This document shows, piece after piece, positions 30,602-40,746 of a stretch of 64,000 bases of DNA. Source of the DNA: Procambarus clarkii (Eukaryota; Arthropoda; Malacostraca; Decapoda; Cambaridae); NCBI RefSeq assembly GCF_040958095.1, contig NC_091220.1, forward strand, positions 24,023,169 through 24,087,168, written 5' to 3'. Positions within the stretch are counted from its first letter, which is position 1; each line of letters begins with the position of its first letter. The notes below the pieces were generated by a model that did not search any database, was not told the DNA's origin, and saw nothing but the letters and a program-made list of their open reading frames with translations. The position numbers and the translations under genes were made by a program.

Positions 30602-32174
30602 CAAATTCTGATACAAGACCAACTATTTATGATTGGAGTGAAGTATTGAAACTATTAGATCACATACCAAAATGTACCTTTTTTATGCAGCAATGTAATC
30701 CAATATTAAAAGATATTCTACATTACGAAAGCGAAAAAAAGAAATATTATAAGAAGTTGACAGTTGAAGAGAAACATAAAATTCTCTTACTTAGTCGTGA
30801 ACAATATCATATAAACTTTATAGATCGATTTTGGAATGACGGTATGAATAGATTAGCTCAACTTGTCAAATATTATGTGCTAAAACATATGGTTACTTCT
30901 TTAGAATCACTAAACCGAGTTTCAGAAAATATTAATATAGAAAATAAATATCAAGATCTTCTTAATAGACTCATTGAAGAATGCCGTCATGGGATAAAAA
31001 ATCGTAAAATTCCAATCAAAGAAAGTATTTACCATCTAGATGCTATTTTAAAAGAAAATCTAAAGGTAAATGGACGGTTTATACGAAAAGATGATGTTGG
31101 TGAACCAGTGAAACCTAATTGTAATTGTCAATTAGTTGATATTTTGTTAACACTAGCACAGATCTTTTGCTATGACGCAACTACTATGATTTATTTTTTT
31201 TCACTAATAGTAAAAGCATGCCATCGACAAAATGACAAGAAGATAACTTTGGGTATTGGAGATTCAAATTCAGGAAAAACTGCTTTATTAAATACTCTTA
31301 CTCTAACTCTTGGTGATTTGACAGGTATTCTCTCAGTACATACAGCTCATAAGGGTCTCCAAGAACGGACCCATGATTTAGGAAGAGGTGGAAAAATGGT
31401 TAGAATGTGGTACATGGATGAACTGAGTACGACTAAAAACCTTAATTCTCTGTTTTTAAAGCAATTGAGCGGTCATGCCCCAATGTGGATTCGTCAAAAC
31501 TATATGGATGGGGATTCTTATAATTTAGCAACACCTATTTTTTTGTTTGGCAACAATTGCCCAACTTTCAGCGAATATGACTCAGCCTTGATGCAACGAG
31601 TTCGTTTCATTTCATTCCGTGCGCGGTTTGATTCTGAAGTGCCTACGTCATTTCAATATTCAATTTTTCCCCAATTTCATCTCATGACTGATGATCGAAA
31701 GAAAAAGCGTCTGACTGAAGGAATGATGGTACTCTTTATTCATGCTAACTGTCATGATAACTCAATTCGCCCTGGTTTGTATCAATGAACCAGACTGTTA
31801 ACTTTCTCACACTCCCAATTAACATTATGGAGGCAACTGAGTTATATTCACCAGAACGTGGAATTGTAGCCCAAATAATGGAAGAGTGCCATCTGGTAGA
31901 GAAACGATATAGTGGGTTTATTACCCTACATCGTCTATCAGTTCTTTTGCGTAGTTTCCCCAAGGCCCTTAAAAATATTTCATTGGCAGATGCTCATCTT
32001 TTTTTTGAAAACGTATACCAGGTATCATGGCTACCAATAAACAGCAATCGTTTGGCAAATATTCCACAGTCCCATTTACCAATTAATGAACCAACTATTA
32101 GTATCATAGAGGGAATTTGTGAACAAAATTGTGAAATAAATGATAGAAATCTTGCCAGATTAACTCAAAATTAA
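30602..32174 (+). pseudogene. Primase-helicase, C-terminal SF3 helicase part
   Basis: The frame open to 31788 (ORF from 30646) contains a superfamily 3 helicase: Walker A GIGDSNSGKTALL (near 31254), Walker B MWYMDEL (near 31405), and motif C PIFLFGNNCP (near 31533) with the sensor Asn. An arginine-finger-like QRVRFISFRARF follows. At 31785-31788 the stop TGA overlaps an ATG, and a second frame continues to 32174 (129 aa, mostly helical). This is either a C-terminal extension lost to a frameshift or a separate small gene. Between 30341 and 30602 the coding trace is broken by at least one stop. Confidence 0.7.
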
Positions 32175-32259
32175 ATTAAACAGGTACTAAAAAAAAAAAA
32201 GTATATATACTCTATATTTATATGTGTGTGTGAAATGAAAATATACTGAAAACCATATA

Positions 32260-32460
32260 ATGTTTTCTTCACCTGGAAATAATAAATCGTCCCCTAAACA
32301 ACAAATTGAAACAGAATCTCCAAAAAATGGAGAAAACTATAATAACAAACATAACAAATTAGAAAACTTTTTCAATGATATTAAAAAACAAATAAAAACA
32401 GAAGATTTAATTTTTTTTAATTTGGATGATTCGACTTTATTAAATTTAGAGTGTATGTAA
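32260..32460 (+). CDS. Small unrecognised protein (66 aa)
   Basis: Intact ORF with an Asn/Lys/Ser-rich hydrophilic first half and a short Leu/Phe-containing C-terminus (IFFNLDDSTLLNLECM). It lies between the helicase and the next unknown gene on the same strand. No family is recognised. Confidence 0.4.
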   Translation: MFSSPGNNKSSPKQQIETESPKNGENYNNKHNKLENFFNDIKKQIKTEDLIFFNLDDSTLLNLECM

Positions 32461-32517
32461 AATTATTAAAAAATATTTTTTTTTATAAAATATATAAAAA
32501 TAAATAGTATAAAATAA

Positions 32518-33837
32518 ATGTCCAGTTCAACTAGGAGTCAATTAATTGCTTTTAATTTCCAAAATCGTAATGGAAAAGAAAAATATTTCCAAATAAGAAT
32601 TTCAAAAACATATTCAACTGGTAATTTTAATAAAAAGTTTTTCCCGCTGTTAACAGTAAAACAAGAAATACCACTAAGATTGTTAATTCATTACTATATT
32701 TCACTTAATATATTTACAGGAGAGGGATTAGGATCAGTAAAAAAAGGGGGAATGAATTATGGATTAATTAGGAGATTCAAAAGAGCCAAAGTAAGAGAAG
32801 ATAGAAACAGTCCAAAAGAAGATGATGAAATTCATAGAAATGTCATACAAGATAATATTGAAGATGAAGTAGACGAGATCAGTGGTCCTGGTCCATCTAA
32901 TGGAAATAAATCTTCTTATGGTCTACTCCAGAAGGGTGGAATAAATGCCCCCTCTCATAGAAATCTCAATTCTTCTTCTCGTCCAAGGGGTATTCAAAAC
33001 AATGGTACTTATATTTTCCCTCAATCGGAATCCAATAAAAATAACTTTATAGTTAGAAAAATATATCAAATCGCTGGATTGGGCTTTCCAGGATTCAAAC
33101 TGAAATTTAATACTCGTTTCTTTGACATGAAAACTTTAAAACAATATTTGTCTAAATACATTGAACAAATACCTAAAAATGAAGGTTTTTCGTTAGAATA
33201 TAAATACATAATATTATATATTAGAATGTTAACAAATTTATGGTCATTTTTAATGGTAAAACAAGACCGGAAGGATCAAAAGTTAATTTATAAATATCTT
33301 ATTAATGAAATTGGTAAGTTAAGAAAACATATTCAATTTAACAATAAAAAGTATATAGATAATAATAGCTTATACATGGTAAATTTTATTGAAAAAGCAA
33401 ACATGTATAGTAGTGAATTATTTTACAAATTTGTTAGAAAATTGACGGACACTGTAATTTGTGATCATGATATCAAAGAGATCAATTCTAGAGATGCCAC
33501 TAAATTACACTTCAAATTACTTACTGTGTTTGATTCACTAACTGCTGCTACACATCAACAGGCAGTAGTACGTTTACAGAAATATATTTTGTACAGTGCA
33601 TTAGACTATGATAATGCATCTTCCCAAAAAATGAATACTAATAATATTAAGTATAATTTCAGATATGCTAAGATCTATAGAGAGACTTGTGAAATTAATT
33701 TCACTGATATCCATAGAAATATGGGTGATGATGATGATGAAGATTCTGATAATAATGTTGATGTTGATGGTAGTGGGGATACCCAAGGTCCCTTAGTAAT
33801 TTTAAAATGTCGAAAAATTAGAAGGAAAGATAAATAA
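32518..33837 (+). CDS. Unrecognised 439-aa protein
   Basis: Intact ORF from ATG 32518. Residues about 1-75 are basic and beta-rich, and residues 85-165 are a disordered, Asn/Ser/Gly-rich linker with two related GLxxxGGxN/xxGLL units. The remaining domain is predominantly helical, from residue 175 on. The end is an acidic tract (DDDDEDSDNN) followed by a basic tail (KCRKIRRKDK). No catalytic motif is visible. It sits between replication and transcription genes, on the same strand, which hints at but does not prove a role in nucleic-acid processes or virion structure. Confidence 0.6.
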   Translation: MSSSTRSQLIAFNFQNRNGKEKYFQIRISKTYSTGNFNKKFFPLLTVKQEIPLRLLIHYYISLNIFTGEGLGSVKKGGMNYGLIRRFKRAKVREDRNSPKEDDEIHRNVIQDNIEDEVDEISGPGPSNGNKSSYGLLQKGGINAPSHRNLNSSSRPRGIQNNGTYIFPQSESNKNNFIVRKIYQIAGLGFPGFKLKFNTRFFDMKTLKQYLSKYIEQIPKNEGFSLEYKYIILYIRMLTNLWSFLMVKQDRKDQKLIYKYLINEIGKLRKHIQFNNKKYIDNNSLYMVNFIEKANMYSSELFYKFVRKLTDTVICDHDIKEINSRDATKLHFKLLTVFDSLTAATHQQAVVRLQKYILYSALDYDNASSQKMNTNNIKYNFRYAKIYRETCEINFTDIHRNMGDDDDEDSDNNVDVDGSGDTQGPLVILKCRKIRRKDK

Positions 33838-33959
33838 ACTTTACTTATTATTTCCTCAAAGTTGAAGGGAATTAGTGACCCTTGCTCTTGGACCTGTGCC
33901 AGGGGCAGATGGGTGAGGGATGGATGACTGATGATGGGTAAAGAGTGATAATTGTATGT

Positions 33960-34000
33960 ATGACCTGGGTATGGTTTTCCGGTATTCCATGATAATTTAA
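33960..34000 (+). repeat. Copy of the GTTTTCC-GTAT motif
   Basis: GGTTTTCCGGTATTCCATGATA matches the motif repeated in the palindrome cluster at 14930-15165 and lies upstream of the RPB3-like gene. Confidence 0.35.
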
Positions 34001-34094
34001 GTTTTTTTTTTTATTCCTAAAATGAATATATATTGTAACCTTACATACTATATATTAAGTAAACGGTTTATTCAAAACAATATTATTTCAAGAC

Positions 34095-34766
34095 ATGGCT
34101 ATCAATACAGATCAGATAACAATTAAAATTTTAGATTTATCACCTGACATGATACAATTTAAAATAGAAAATATAAATTTAGCTCTAGTAAATGGATTGC
34201 GGCGGATTTTTATAGCTGAGACTCCTACTATAGCCATTGATTGGGTTCAAATTAAAAAAAATACAACTATATTAAGTGATGAGTTCATTATTCATCGTCT
34301 AGGTCTAATTTCAATACCTTCAGATGAATTCATTAATAAATTAAAGATTCCATGGAAATGTCAATGTATTAACTTTTGTACGAAATGTGCAGTAGAATTT
34401 ATTTTGGATGTTAAATGTCGTGAAGACAAACAATACCTCATAACAACATCTGATATAATACCATCTTTTCACAAAGAAATCCCAATTCCTTTGGTTAAAC
34501 TTAATAATGGACAAGAATTATGCTTAAAAGCATATGCTATCAAGGGGATTGGCAAAAACCACGCCAAATGGAATCCGACAATTAATATAGATTTTGATTG
34601 CTGTAACAACACTTCTTCTTATTTTCTGGAAGATTGTAATAAACGAAAACAATTTTATTTCAATATTGAAAGTTCAGGTGCATTAAAGCCTGAAAATATT
34701 ATGCTAATAGGCCTCGAAACTTTAAAAAACAAATTAACCTTCTTATTGGATAAATTTAAATGTTAA
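34095..34766 (+). CDS. RPB3-like RNA polymerase subunit
   Basis: Intact 223-aa ORF strongly resembling the cellular RNA polymerase II subunit RPB3, which dimerises with RPB11 to nucleate polymerase assembly. The N-terminal dimerisation segment (LVNGLRRIFIAETPTIAIDW), a DEFIIHRLGL motif and the zinc-loop cysteines CQCINFCTKC (residues about 94-103) are all visible. So are a GQELCLKAYA...G.GKNHAKWNP stretch and the terminal YFNIESSGALKPE helix region. It is shorter than the usual 270 residues because the acidic linker before the last region and the C-terminal tail are reduced. It has no introns and AT-rich codons like the neighbouring viral genes. This suggests capture of a host gene; a host retrocopy is the alternative. 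Confidence 0.85.
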   Translation: MAINTDQITIKILDLSPDMIQFKIENINLALVNGLRRIFIAETPTIAIDWVQIKKNTTILSDEFIIHRLGLISIPSDEFINKLKIPWKCQCINFCTKCAVEFILDVKCREDKQYLITTSDIIPSFHKEIPIPLVKLNNGQELCLKAYAIKGIGKNHAKWNPTINIDFDCCNNTSSYFLEDCNKRKQFYFNIESSGALKPENIMLIGLETLKNKLTFLLDKFKC

Positions 34767-34789
34767 TACTGTAAATAGAATACCAGACC

Positions 34790-34815
34790 GGGGTGTGTGT
34801 GTGTGTGTGTGTGAG
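34790..34815 (+). repeat. (GT)n microsatellite
   Basis: Short GT run downstream of the RPB3-like gene. Confidence 0.85.
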
Positions 34816-35339
34816 TGCACAAAAAAAAATGGAATAATAAATGATCAAATATTTATTTTGCTTTTAATCATTCAATAAATGCATTAAGACAGAAATTATT
34901 GAGCAAGAAATTGATTAGAAAAATTTTGTTTTTATTAAATCATATTTCGTTTTAACCTGATTAGAGTGGTTTAATTCTATATCTTCATTTAATGTATAAG
35001 ATGAGAAGTTATTATAAATCCAAATGAAAAGTACTAAACTTATCAAAAAAATAGGAATTATAATAATAATAATAATAAGAACAGTCGAATTGATATTGAT
35101 TGTTTCTTGTGTGTCATTTGGTGTTGTTGAGTCAGTGGTTTCTTCTTTAGGAGTTTCTTCTGTTGTTTCTAAAGTTGACTGGCTTTCTTCGGTTGTTAAT
35201 GGGGTAGTTGCCTTAATAATTATTATTACTTCTGTTGAGACAACTGTATATGTTTTCGTCACTGTATCATTTTCCCATGGTGGTGGTGTTGTGGCCGTGG
35301 CCGGTCTTTCTGATGATGTTGTTGCCTGGCTTTCTTGAG

Positions 35340-36990
35340 GGGTAGATGCTGTCTCCTCATAAGTATCGGTGGTTGTTGTGATTATTGTTGTTGTTGTTGT
35401 CGAGGGAGGAGTAGTTTCTGTTTCTTCATAGTTATAATAATTTTCTGATGATGTTGTTACCTGGCTTTCTTGAGGGGTAGATGCTGTCTCCTCATAAGTA
35501 TCGTTGGTTGTTGTTGTTGTCGAGGGAGGAGTAGTTTCTGTTTCCTCATAGTTATAATAATTTTCTGATGATGTTGTTACCTGGCTTTCTTGAGGGGTAG
35601 ATGCTGTCTCCTCATAAGTATCGTTGGTTGTTGTGGTTATGGTTGTTGTTGTTGTTGTCGAGGGAGGAGTAGTTTCTGTTTCCTCATAGTTATAATAATT
35701 TTCTGATGATGTTGTTACCTGTCTTTCTTGAGGGGTAGATGCTGTCTCCTCATAAGTATCGTTGGTTGTTGTGGTTATTGTTGTTGTCGAGGGAGGAGTA
35801 GTTTCTGTTTCCTCATAGTTGTAATAATTTTCTGATGATGTTGTTACCTGGCTTTCTTGAGGGGTAGATGCTGTCTCCTCATAAGTATCGTTGGTTGTTG
35901 TGGTTATGGTTGTTGTTGTTGTTGTTGTCGAGGGAGGAATAGTTTCTGTTTCCTCATAGTTATAATAATTTTCTGATGATGTTGTTACCTAGCTTTCTTG
36001 AGGGGTAGATGCTGTCTCCTCATAAGTATCGTTGGTTGTTGTGGTTATGGTTGTTGTTGCTGTTGTTGTCGAGGGAGGAGTAGTTTCTGTTTCCTCATAG
36101 TTATAAAAATTTTCTGATGATGTTGTTACCTGGCTTTCTTGAGGGGTAGATGCTGTCTCCTCATAAGTATCGTTGGTTGTTGTGGTTATGGTTGTTGTTG
36201 TTGTTGTTGTCGAGGGAGGAATAGTTTCTGTTTCCTCATAGTTATAATAATTTTCTGATGATGTTGTTACCTAGCTTTCTTGAGGGGTAGATGCTGTCTC
36301 CTCATAAGTATCGTTGGTTGTTGTGGTTATGGTTGTTGTTGCTGTTGTTGTCGAGGGAGGAGTAGTTTCTGTTTCCTCATAGTTATAAAAATTTTCTGAT
36401 GATGTTGTTACCTGGCTTTCTTGAGGGGTAGATGCTGTCTCCTCATAAGTATCGTTGGTTGTTGTGGTTATTGTTGTTGTTGTCGAGGGAGGAGTAGTTC
36501 CTGTTTCCTCATAGTTATAATAATTTTCTGATGATGTTGTTACCTGGCTTTCTTGAGGGGTAGATGCTGTCTCCTCATAAGTATCGTTGGTTGTTATGGT
36601 TATGGTTGTTGTTGTTGTCGAGGGAGGAGTAGTTTCTGTTTCCTCATAGTTATAATAATTTTCTGATGATGTTGTTACCTGGCTTTCTTGAGGGCTAGAT
36701 GCTGTCTCCTCATAAGTATCGTTGGTTGTTGTGGTTATTGTTGTTGTTGTTGTGGGCACGCCGCGTCGCTCGAGAACACGCCCACGCAGCCTAGCGTCTA
36801 CCGAAGGGACGGAGATACGCCGGTTTGAGCTCGGTTCAGAACAGTTGGCCGGACAGAGCAGATGTCCCCGACCTTCACCTCGCCCAGTCTCCTCATAGTT
36901 ATAATAATTTTCTGATGATGTTGTTGCCTGGCTTTCTTGAGGGGTAGATGCTGTCTCCTCATCAGTTACATTGGTTGTGGTTGTTGTTGG
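35340..36990 (-). repeat. Tandem coding repeats of about 115-145 bp
   Basis: Units differ by whole GTT/GTG triplets, so the reading frame is conserved through the array. Confidence 0.9.
36752..36893. mobile_element. GC-rich 140-bp insert in the mucin repeats
   Basis: A segment of markedly higher GC content (GGGCACGCCGCGTCGCTCGA at its left end) replaces part of one repeat unit and keeps the host frame open on the minus strand. Part of it (36803-36841) resembles 3917-3960, so it is probably a dispersed short element, possibly SINE- or MITE-like. Confidence 0.5.
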
Positions 36991-37485
36991 TGTTGTTGTT
37001 AAGGGTGGAGTAGTTTCTATCTCTTCATCTGAAGTTGACGGGCTTTCTTGAGTGGTGGATGCTGTCTCCTCATCAGTATCATTTTCTGTTGATATTACTA
37101 CCAGTCTTGGTTTGGCTGTTGTTGAGTTACTAATAAGAGGTTTAGTTATCTTTTTCTTTTTAATTGTTGTTGTGTTGTAAGCTGTTCTCTCATTTTCTGA
37201 AGTTATCATTAGTGAGACAAATGTAGATGTTTCCGTCACTGTATCATTTTCCCATGATGTTAGAGGGGCTGTTGATGTTTTCTCATTTTCATCTGTTACA
37301 ATTAAGTGGGAAGATGTAATTGGTGTAGTTGTGTTTTTCTTTTGGGACCACATGCAACTTTTGGTAAATCCAACTATTAATATGAGTATTAGCACATTCA
37401 TTTTCTTTTAGTGTCAGGAAAAGGTTGATATGTGAATCGATCAAAATTCACAGAAGAAATGAAATAAATTTGCTGTGATTTACTA

Positions 37486-37493
37486 TATTTATA
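37486..37493 (-). promoter_or_regulatory. TATA box (TATAAATA) of mucin-like gene
   Basis: Minus-strand TATAAATA 85 bases upstream of the ATG at 37401. Confidence 0.5.
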
Positions 37494-37932
37494 TGGTCCA
37501 CTAGGAAAATCGAGCACAAGACACTGCCAGGGTAGCAGGCACAAACCCCGTTAACAGCACTAGCCTGTGTGAGAGAGAGACACAGACACACGTCCGCTCT
37601 CTCCGGGAGGCAGCGTGCCACTGTAAAGAAAAGGAGCCGGAGGATCTTTTTTATCTCCTCTCTCCATGGTGTAGGTGCCAGAAGCACTCAACTATCCTTT
37701 AATATCAAATCTTGTTTGCTCCCAGTATGTGATTTACCTACCAATTTCAGAAGAATTTCGCAAAATTTTTAGGCAAATTTCCTTACAAATGGTGATTTAC
37801 TAAAAAAAAAAAAAAATAGAATTTAGTTTTGTTAAAAAAAAAAATATAGCATATTGGAATAGTACAAAAATCTATTAATTTCTTTTAATAATTTTTAGTT
37901 TTACATTATCATTTTTAATGTATAATTTCTTA
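37494..37932. other. Intergenic stretch
   Basis: A GC-richer part (37500-37700) with short GA/CA runs precedes A-rich runs at 37802-37850. No coding sequence is supported. Confidence 0.4.
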
Positions 37933-39366
37933 TTAGAACATATTAAGGAAATTTAATGCTGCTTCCTCTTCATTTTCATAATTAATACAATTCTCCTCTT
38001 CATTTAATTCTCCAACTAAAGGAGCTACTATTTTCCTATTTTCCACATCTAAATTACACTTCTCTGCCTCTTTAAAATCGTCCTCATTAACTTTTTTCTC
38101 AATTTTTATTCGTTTGAATGGTGGTTCTTCTGCTGTGACACTTCCATTACATATAGGTTCTTCTACCTGAACTTCATCTATTACTTTAGAAATAATATCT
38201 TTATATTTGGGCATTAGTTTCTTCCTAATGCTATTATTAGTTAAAAGAATTTGTTTAATTGCATCAGAGGCTTGATTTCGGATATAGTTAGCTGGGACAT
38301 CTGAATAAAAAACAGAATCTAAATTACGTAGATACAGAATTATTTTGTTATTAAAAACTCCAATTTCAGATAAACCAAATGAAATAAAAGCATTAACAGG
38401 ACACGGAGATTCTCTAATTTCAACAAAGGTTTCACTTGAGTAAGGGATTCGGTTACGACCAATCCCATATATTTTAGAATTTTTGTTGTAAACATTTCCT
38501 AGTGGCGAACCCATGTAAACTTCATCTTCTTTAGGGTTGGCCACAAAAGGACAAAATTGAAGACCTAAATTTATACGTTGACGCAAACACTCGTTCTGAA
38601 ATTGTGGCTGTTTTTGTATAAGTATTTCATTACATTTTAAAAAACATTGTTTATCTTTATGACCATCTATATACATTGATGTGCTCCAGATTTTACCCTG
38701 GGAAGGTTTATCAATTTTTAATGCCTCAGCTATTGGTTGGATTAGATTTTCTTCAAATATTTTCTGAATATCTTCACCGAATTCAATATTTCCAATCTTA
38801 TTAGGTACTAAGGCAAATTTTGTTCCTCCCGAAACTATAAAACATTTGACCTCCAACAACTTAACGGTTAAGCTAGTTAAATAATCATTGTTAATTCTAT
38901 AATATTTCATGTTGTTTTGGTTATTTGCCTTGATTTTTTCTTCAAATACAGAACTACCGAGTTTTTCATATTGTTCTTTAAATTTAGTTAATTTCTCTAA
39001 AATATTGTTTTTATTCAACTCTCTTAAATTTTCGATGGTTATCAATTTTTTGTGAATATTGGGCGGCTCATTGGGAAGTATATAATAATTCGAACTTGAA
39101 GCTTTGTTCAGCATTTCTGCAATAATTTTCATAACCTCTTCATCTTCGTTGATGAAGTTGAGGGTGCTATAATACTTTTCTTCAGTTTGAAGTTGAGGGG
39201 GAGGAGGGTGAGATTGATAAATTCCATCTGTAGTCGTTGGTTGGTGATATATTGAGGTTGCATTTTTTGCCTGAATTATTGTTTGTTGTTGCTGTAGTTG
39301 TGTTGTTGCTGCTGGTGGATAGGTAGTAGAAGGTAAATATTGACCATAATATCCTGAGGTATTCAT
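37933..39366 (-). CDS. Unrecognised 477-aa protein, intact
   Basis: ORF from ATG 39366 without breaks. Residues 1-60 are Pro/Gln/Thr-rich and probably disordered. From residue about 75 an alpha/beta domain follows, including an IVSGGTKFALVP segment, an IWSTSMYIDGHKDKQCFLKC segment and PYSSETFVEIRESPCPVNAFISFG. The last 90 residues are acidic, with a KRIKIEKK basic patch. No catalytic signature is identifiable. Preservation of a long ORF between the broken polymerase and the mucin-like gene makes it notable. It could be a structural or DNA-binding protein. Confidence 0.6.
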   Translation of the reverse strand: MNTSGYYGQYLPSTTYPPAATTQLQQQQTIIQAKNATSIYHQPTTTDGIYQSHPPPPQLQTEEKYYSTLNFINEDEEVMKIIAEMLNKASSSNYYILPNEPPNIHKKLITIENLRELNKNNILEKLTKFKEQYEKLGSSVFEEKIKANNQNNMKYYRINNDYLTSLTVKLLEVKCFIVSGGTKFALVPNKIGNIEFGEDIQKIFEENLIQPIAEALKIDKPSQGKIWSTSMYIDGHKDKQCFLKCNEILIQKQPQFQNECLRQRINLGLQFCPFVANPKEDEVYMGSPLGNVYNKNSKIYGIGRNRIPYSSETFVEIRESPCPVNAFISFGLSEIGVFNNKIILYLRNLDSVFYSDVPANYIRNQASDAIKQILLTNNSIRKKLMPKYKDIISKVIDEVQVEEPICNGSVTAEEPPFKRIKIEKKVNEDDFKEAEKCNLDVENRKIVAPLVGELNEEENCINYENEEEAALNFLNMF

Positions 39367-39433
39367 TGTATGAAAGAGTCAAAATGATATAATGAGTTAT
39401 GAACTTTTGATATCCTAATTATATAATGACTGA

Positions 39434-39610
<177 letters not shown>

Positions 39611-39646
39611 TATATATATATATATATACAGTTATATACATAACTT

Positions 39647-40082
39647 TTAATAAAATGTATTATATGAATTTTCTGCCAATGTGTCTCGCCTTATGGCGAC
39701 AAATGGTAATATAATTAACCACTGATCATCATCATTATCTATCTTATTTTGTTTATTTTCCATAATTATATCATACATATCACACTCCAAACTATAAACA
39801 AAAATAAAAAAGGCTAACATCTCTTCGAAACAGTTAGAATTTAATGTTAATAAAATGTCTGTATTATTAATATTGCTACTATTCACCATTGAGATCGTTG
39901 GTACCAAATGTGTCAGTTTGCTTACATTACCAGAAACAAAATGTGATATATTTTTTAAATTGCTAAATTTTCGACATTGAGAATCAGAATCTAGAGTCAC
40001 CCACATTTTTCTTTCGGTCTTATCATAATGAAAAGTTGTACGTAAAATAAAATTACATTCAGAATTTTTTTTCTTATTCTTC

Positions 40083-40127
<45 letters not shown>

Positions 40128-40740
40128 GTAGTAGTAGTAGTAGTAGTATACCACCATTTATGTTTTCTAGTCAAAGACGACATATAAAATTTTGAATTTT
40201 CTAAACACTCGTAATGAAATGAGGGCCATATTGAAGTTATTTCAATGCAAGGAATATTTAACAAAAGCTTACAAGCACTCAGATTACAAACTCTATAACC
40301 ATGTGCAACATGTTTTTCATAGAGCTGATATCTTTCATTTTTTTGATAATCCAAGCTTAACTTTTCTATACTATATTGAGACGCATTTTCTGAATCAGCA
40401 GTCTGAATAAGGGCATTAACAGTTTGGCCTATATCAGAAATTAATCCCATTAAACGATTAATTATTTGTATTTGGGATCTATATGTAATAGCTGGACATA
40501 GACACACACTCTTGGGTAAAGTTAAAGCCCTTGGTACTAATGGTACCATTGTATAGTATGAAATATGAGTACCACCTTCTGCTGTTATTGTACCTGGATG
40601 AAGTTGCTCAATTTTAGTTCCCAAGCAATAATGAATGCAACTAGTTGATTTATACACATGAAGAGGTCGAATTTTAATGGTACTCAAAAAGCGCTGGTGG
40701 TTGATCTCATCATCATTTTGATTTATTATTTGATTAAACC
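39647..40740 (-). pseudogene. Probable C-terminal region of the DNA polymerase
   Basis: After the last polymerase motif the coding sense changes frame near 40745 and continues as an ORF to 39647 (346 aa from 40687). It is mostly helical, which would suit a thumb and C-terminal domain, and contains a Thr then Asn then Lys homopolymer tract from (TAC)n/(AAT)n triplets near 40085-40150. Whether it belongs to the polymerase or is a separate gene cannot be told from motifs. The lack of an ATG at the frame change favours one gene. Confidence 0.45.
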
Positions 40741-40746
40741 ATTGTG

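Larger units (their letters stand above)
34915..37401 (-). pseudogene. Mucin-like type I membrane glycoprotein with two TAG codons
   Basis: One frame of 829 codons runs from ATG 37401 to the stop at 34915, broken only by two identical TAG codons (36271-36273 and about 35991-35993) where other repeats have CAG. It starts with a signal peptide (MNVLILILIVGFTKSCM). The ectodomain is rich in Thr and Ser with NDT/NTT glycosylation sites and about eleven repeats of a TNDTYEETASTPQESQVTT-type unit. Near the end lies a transmembrane segment (VLIIIIIIIPIFLISLVLFI) and a short cytoplasmic tail. It is probably a heavily glycosylated envelope or cell-surface protein. A TATAAATA box lies 85 bases upstream. 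Two of the long repeats appear to be copies of one another including the TAG, so the stop was duplicated. Confidence 0.6.

Noticed and set aside
36752-36893. tRNA gene or tRNA-derived insert
   Set aside because: GC content and size would suit one, but I could not find a cloverleaf or a clear B box.
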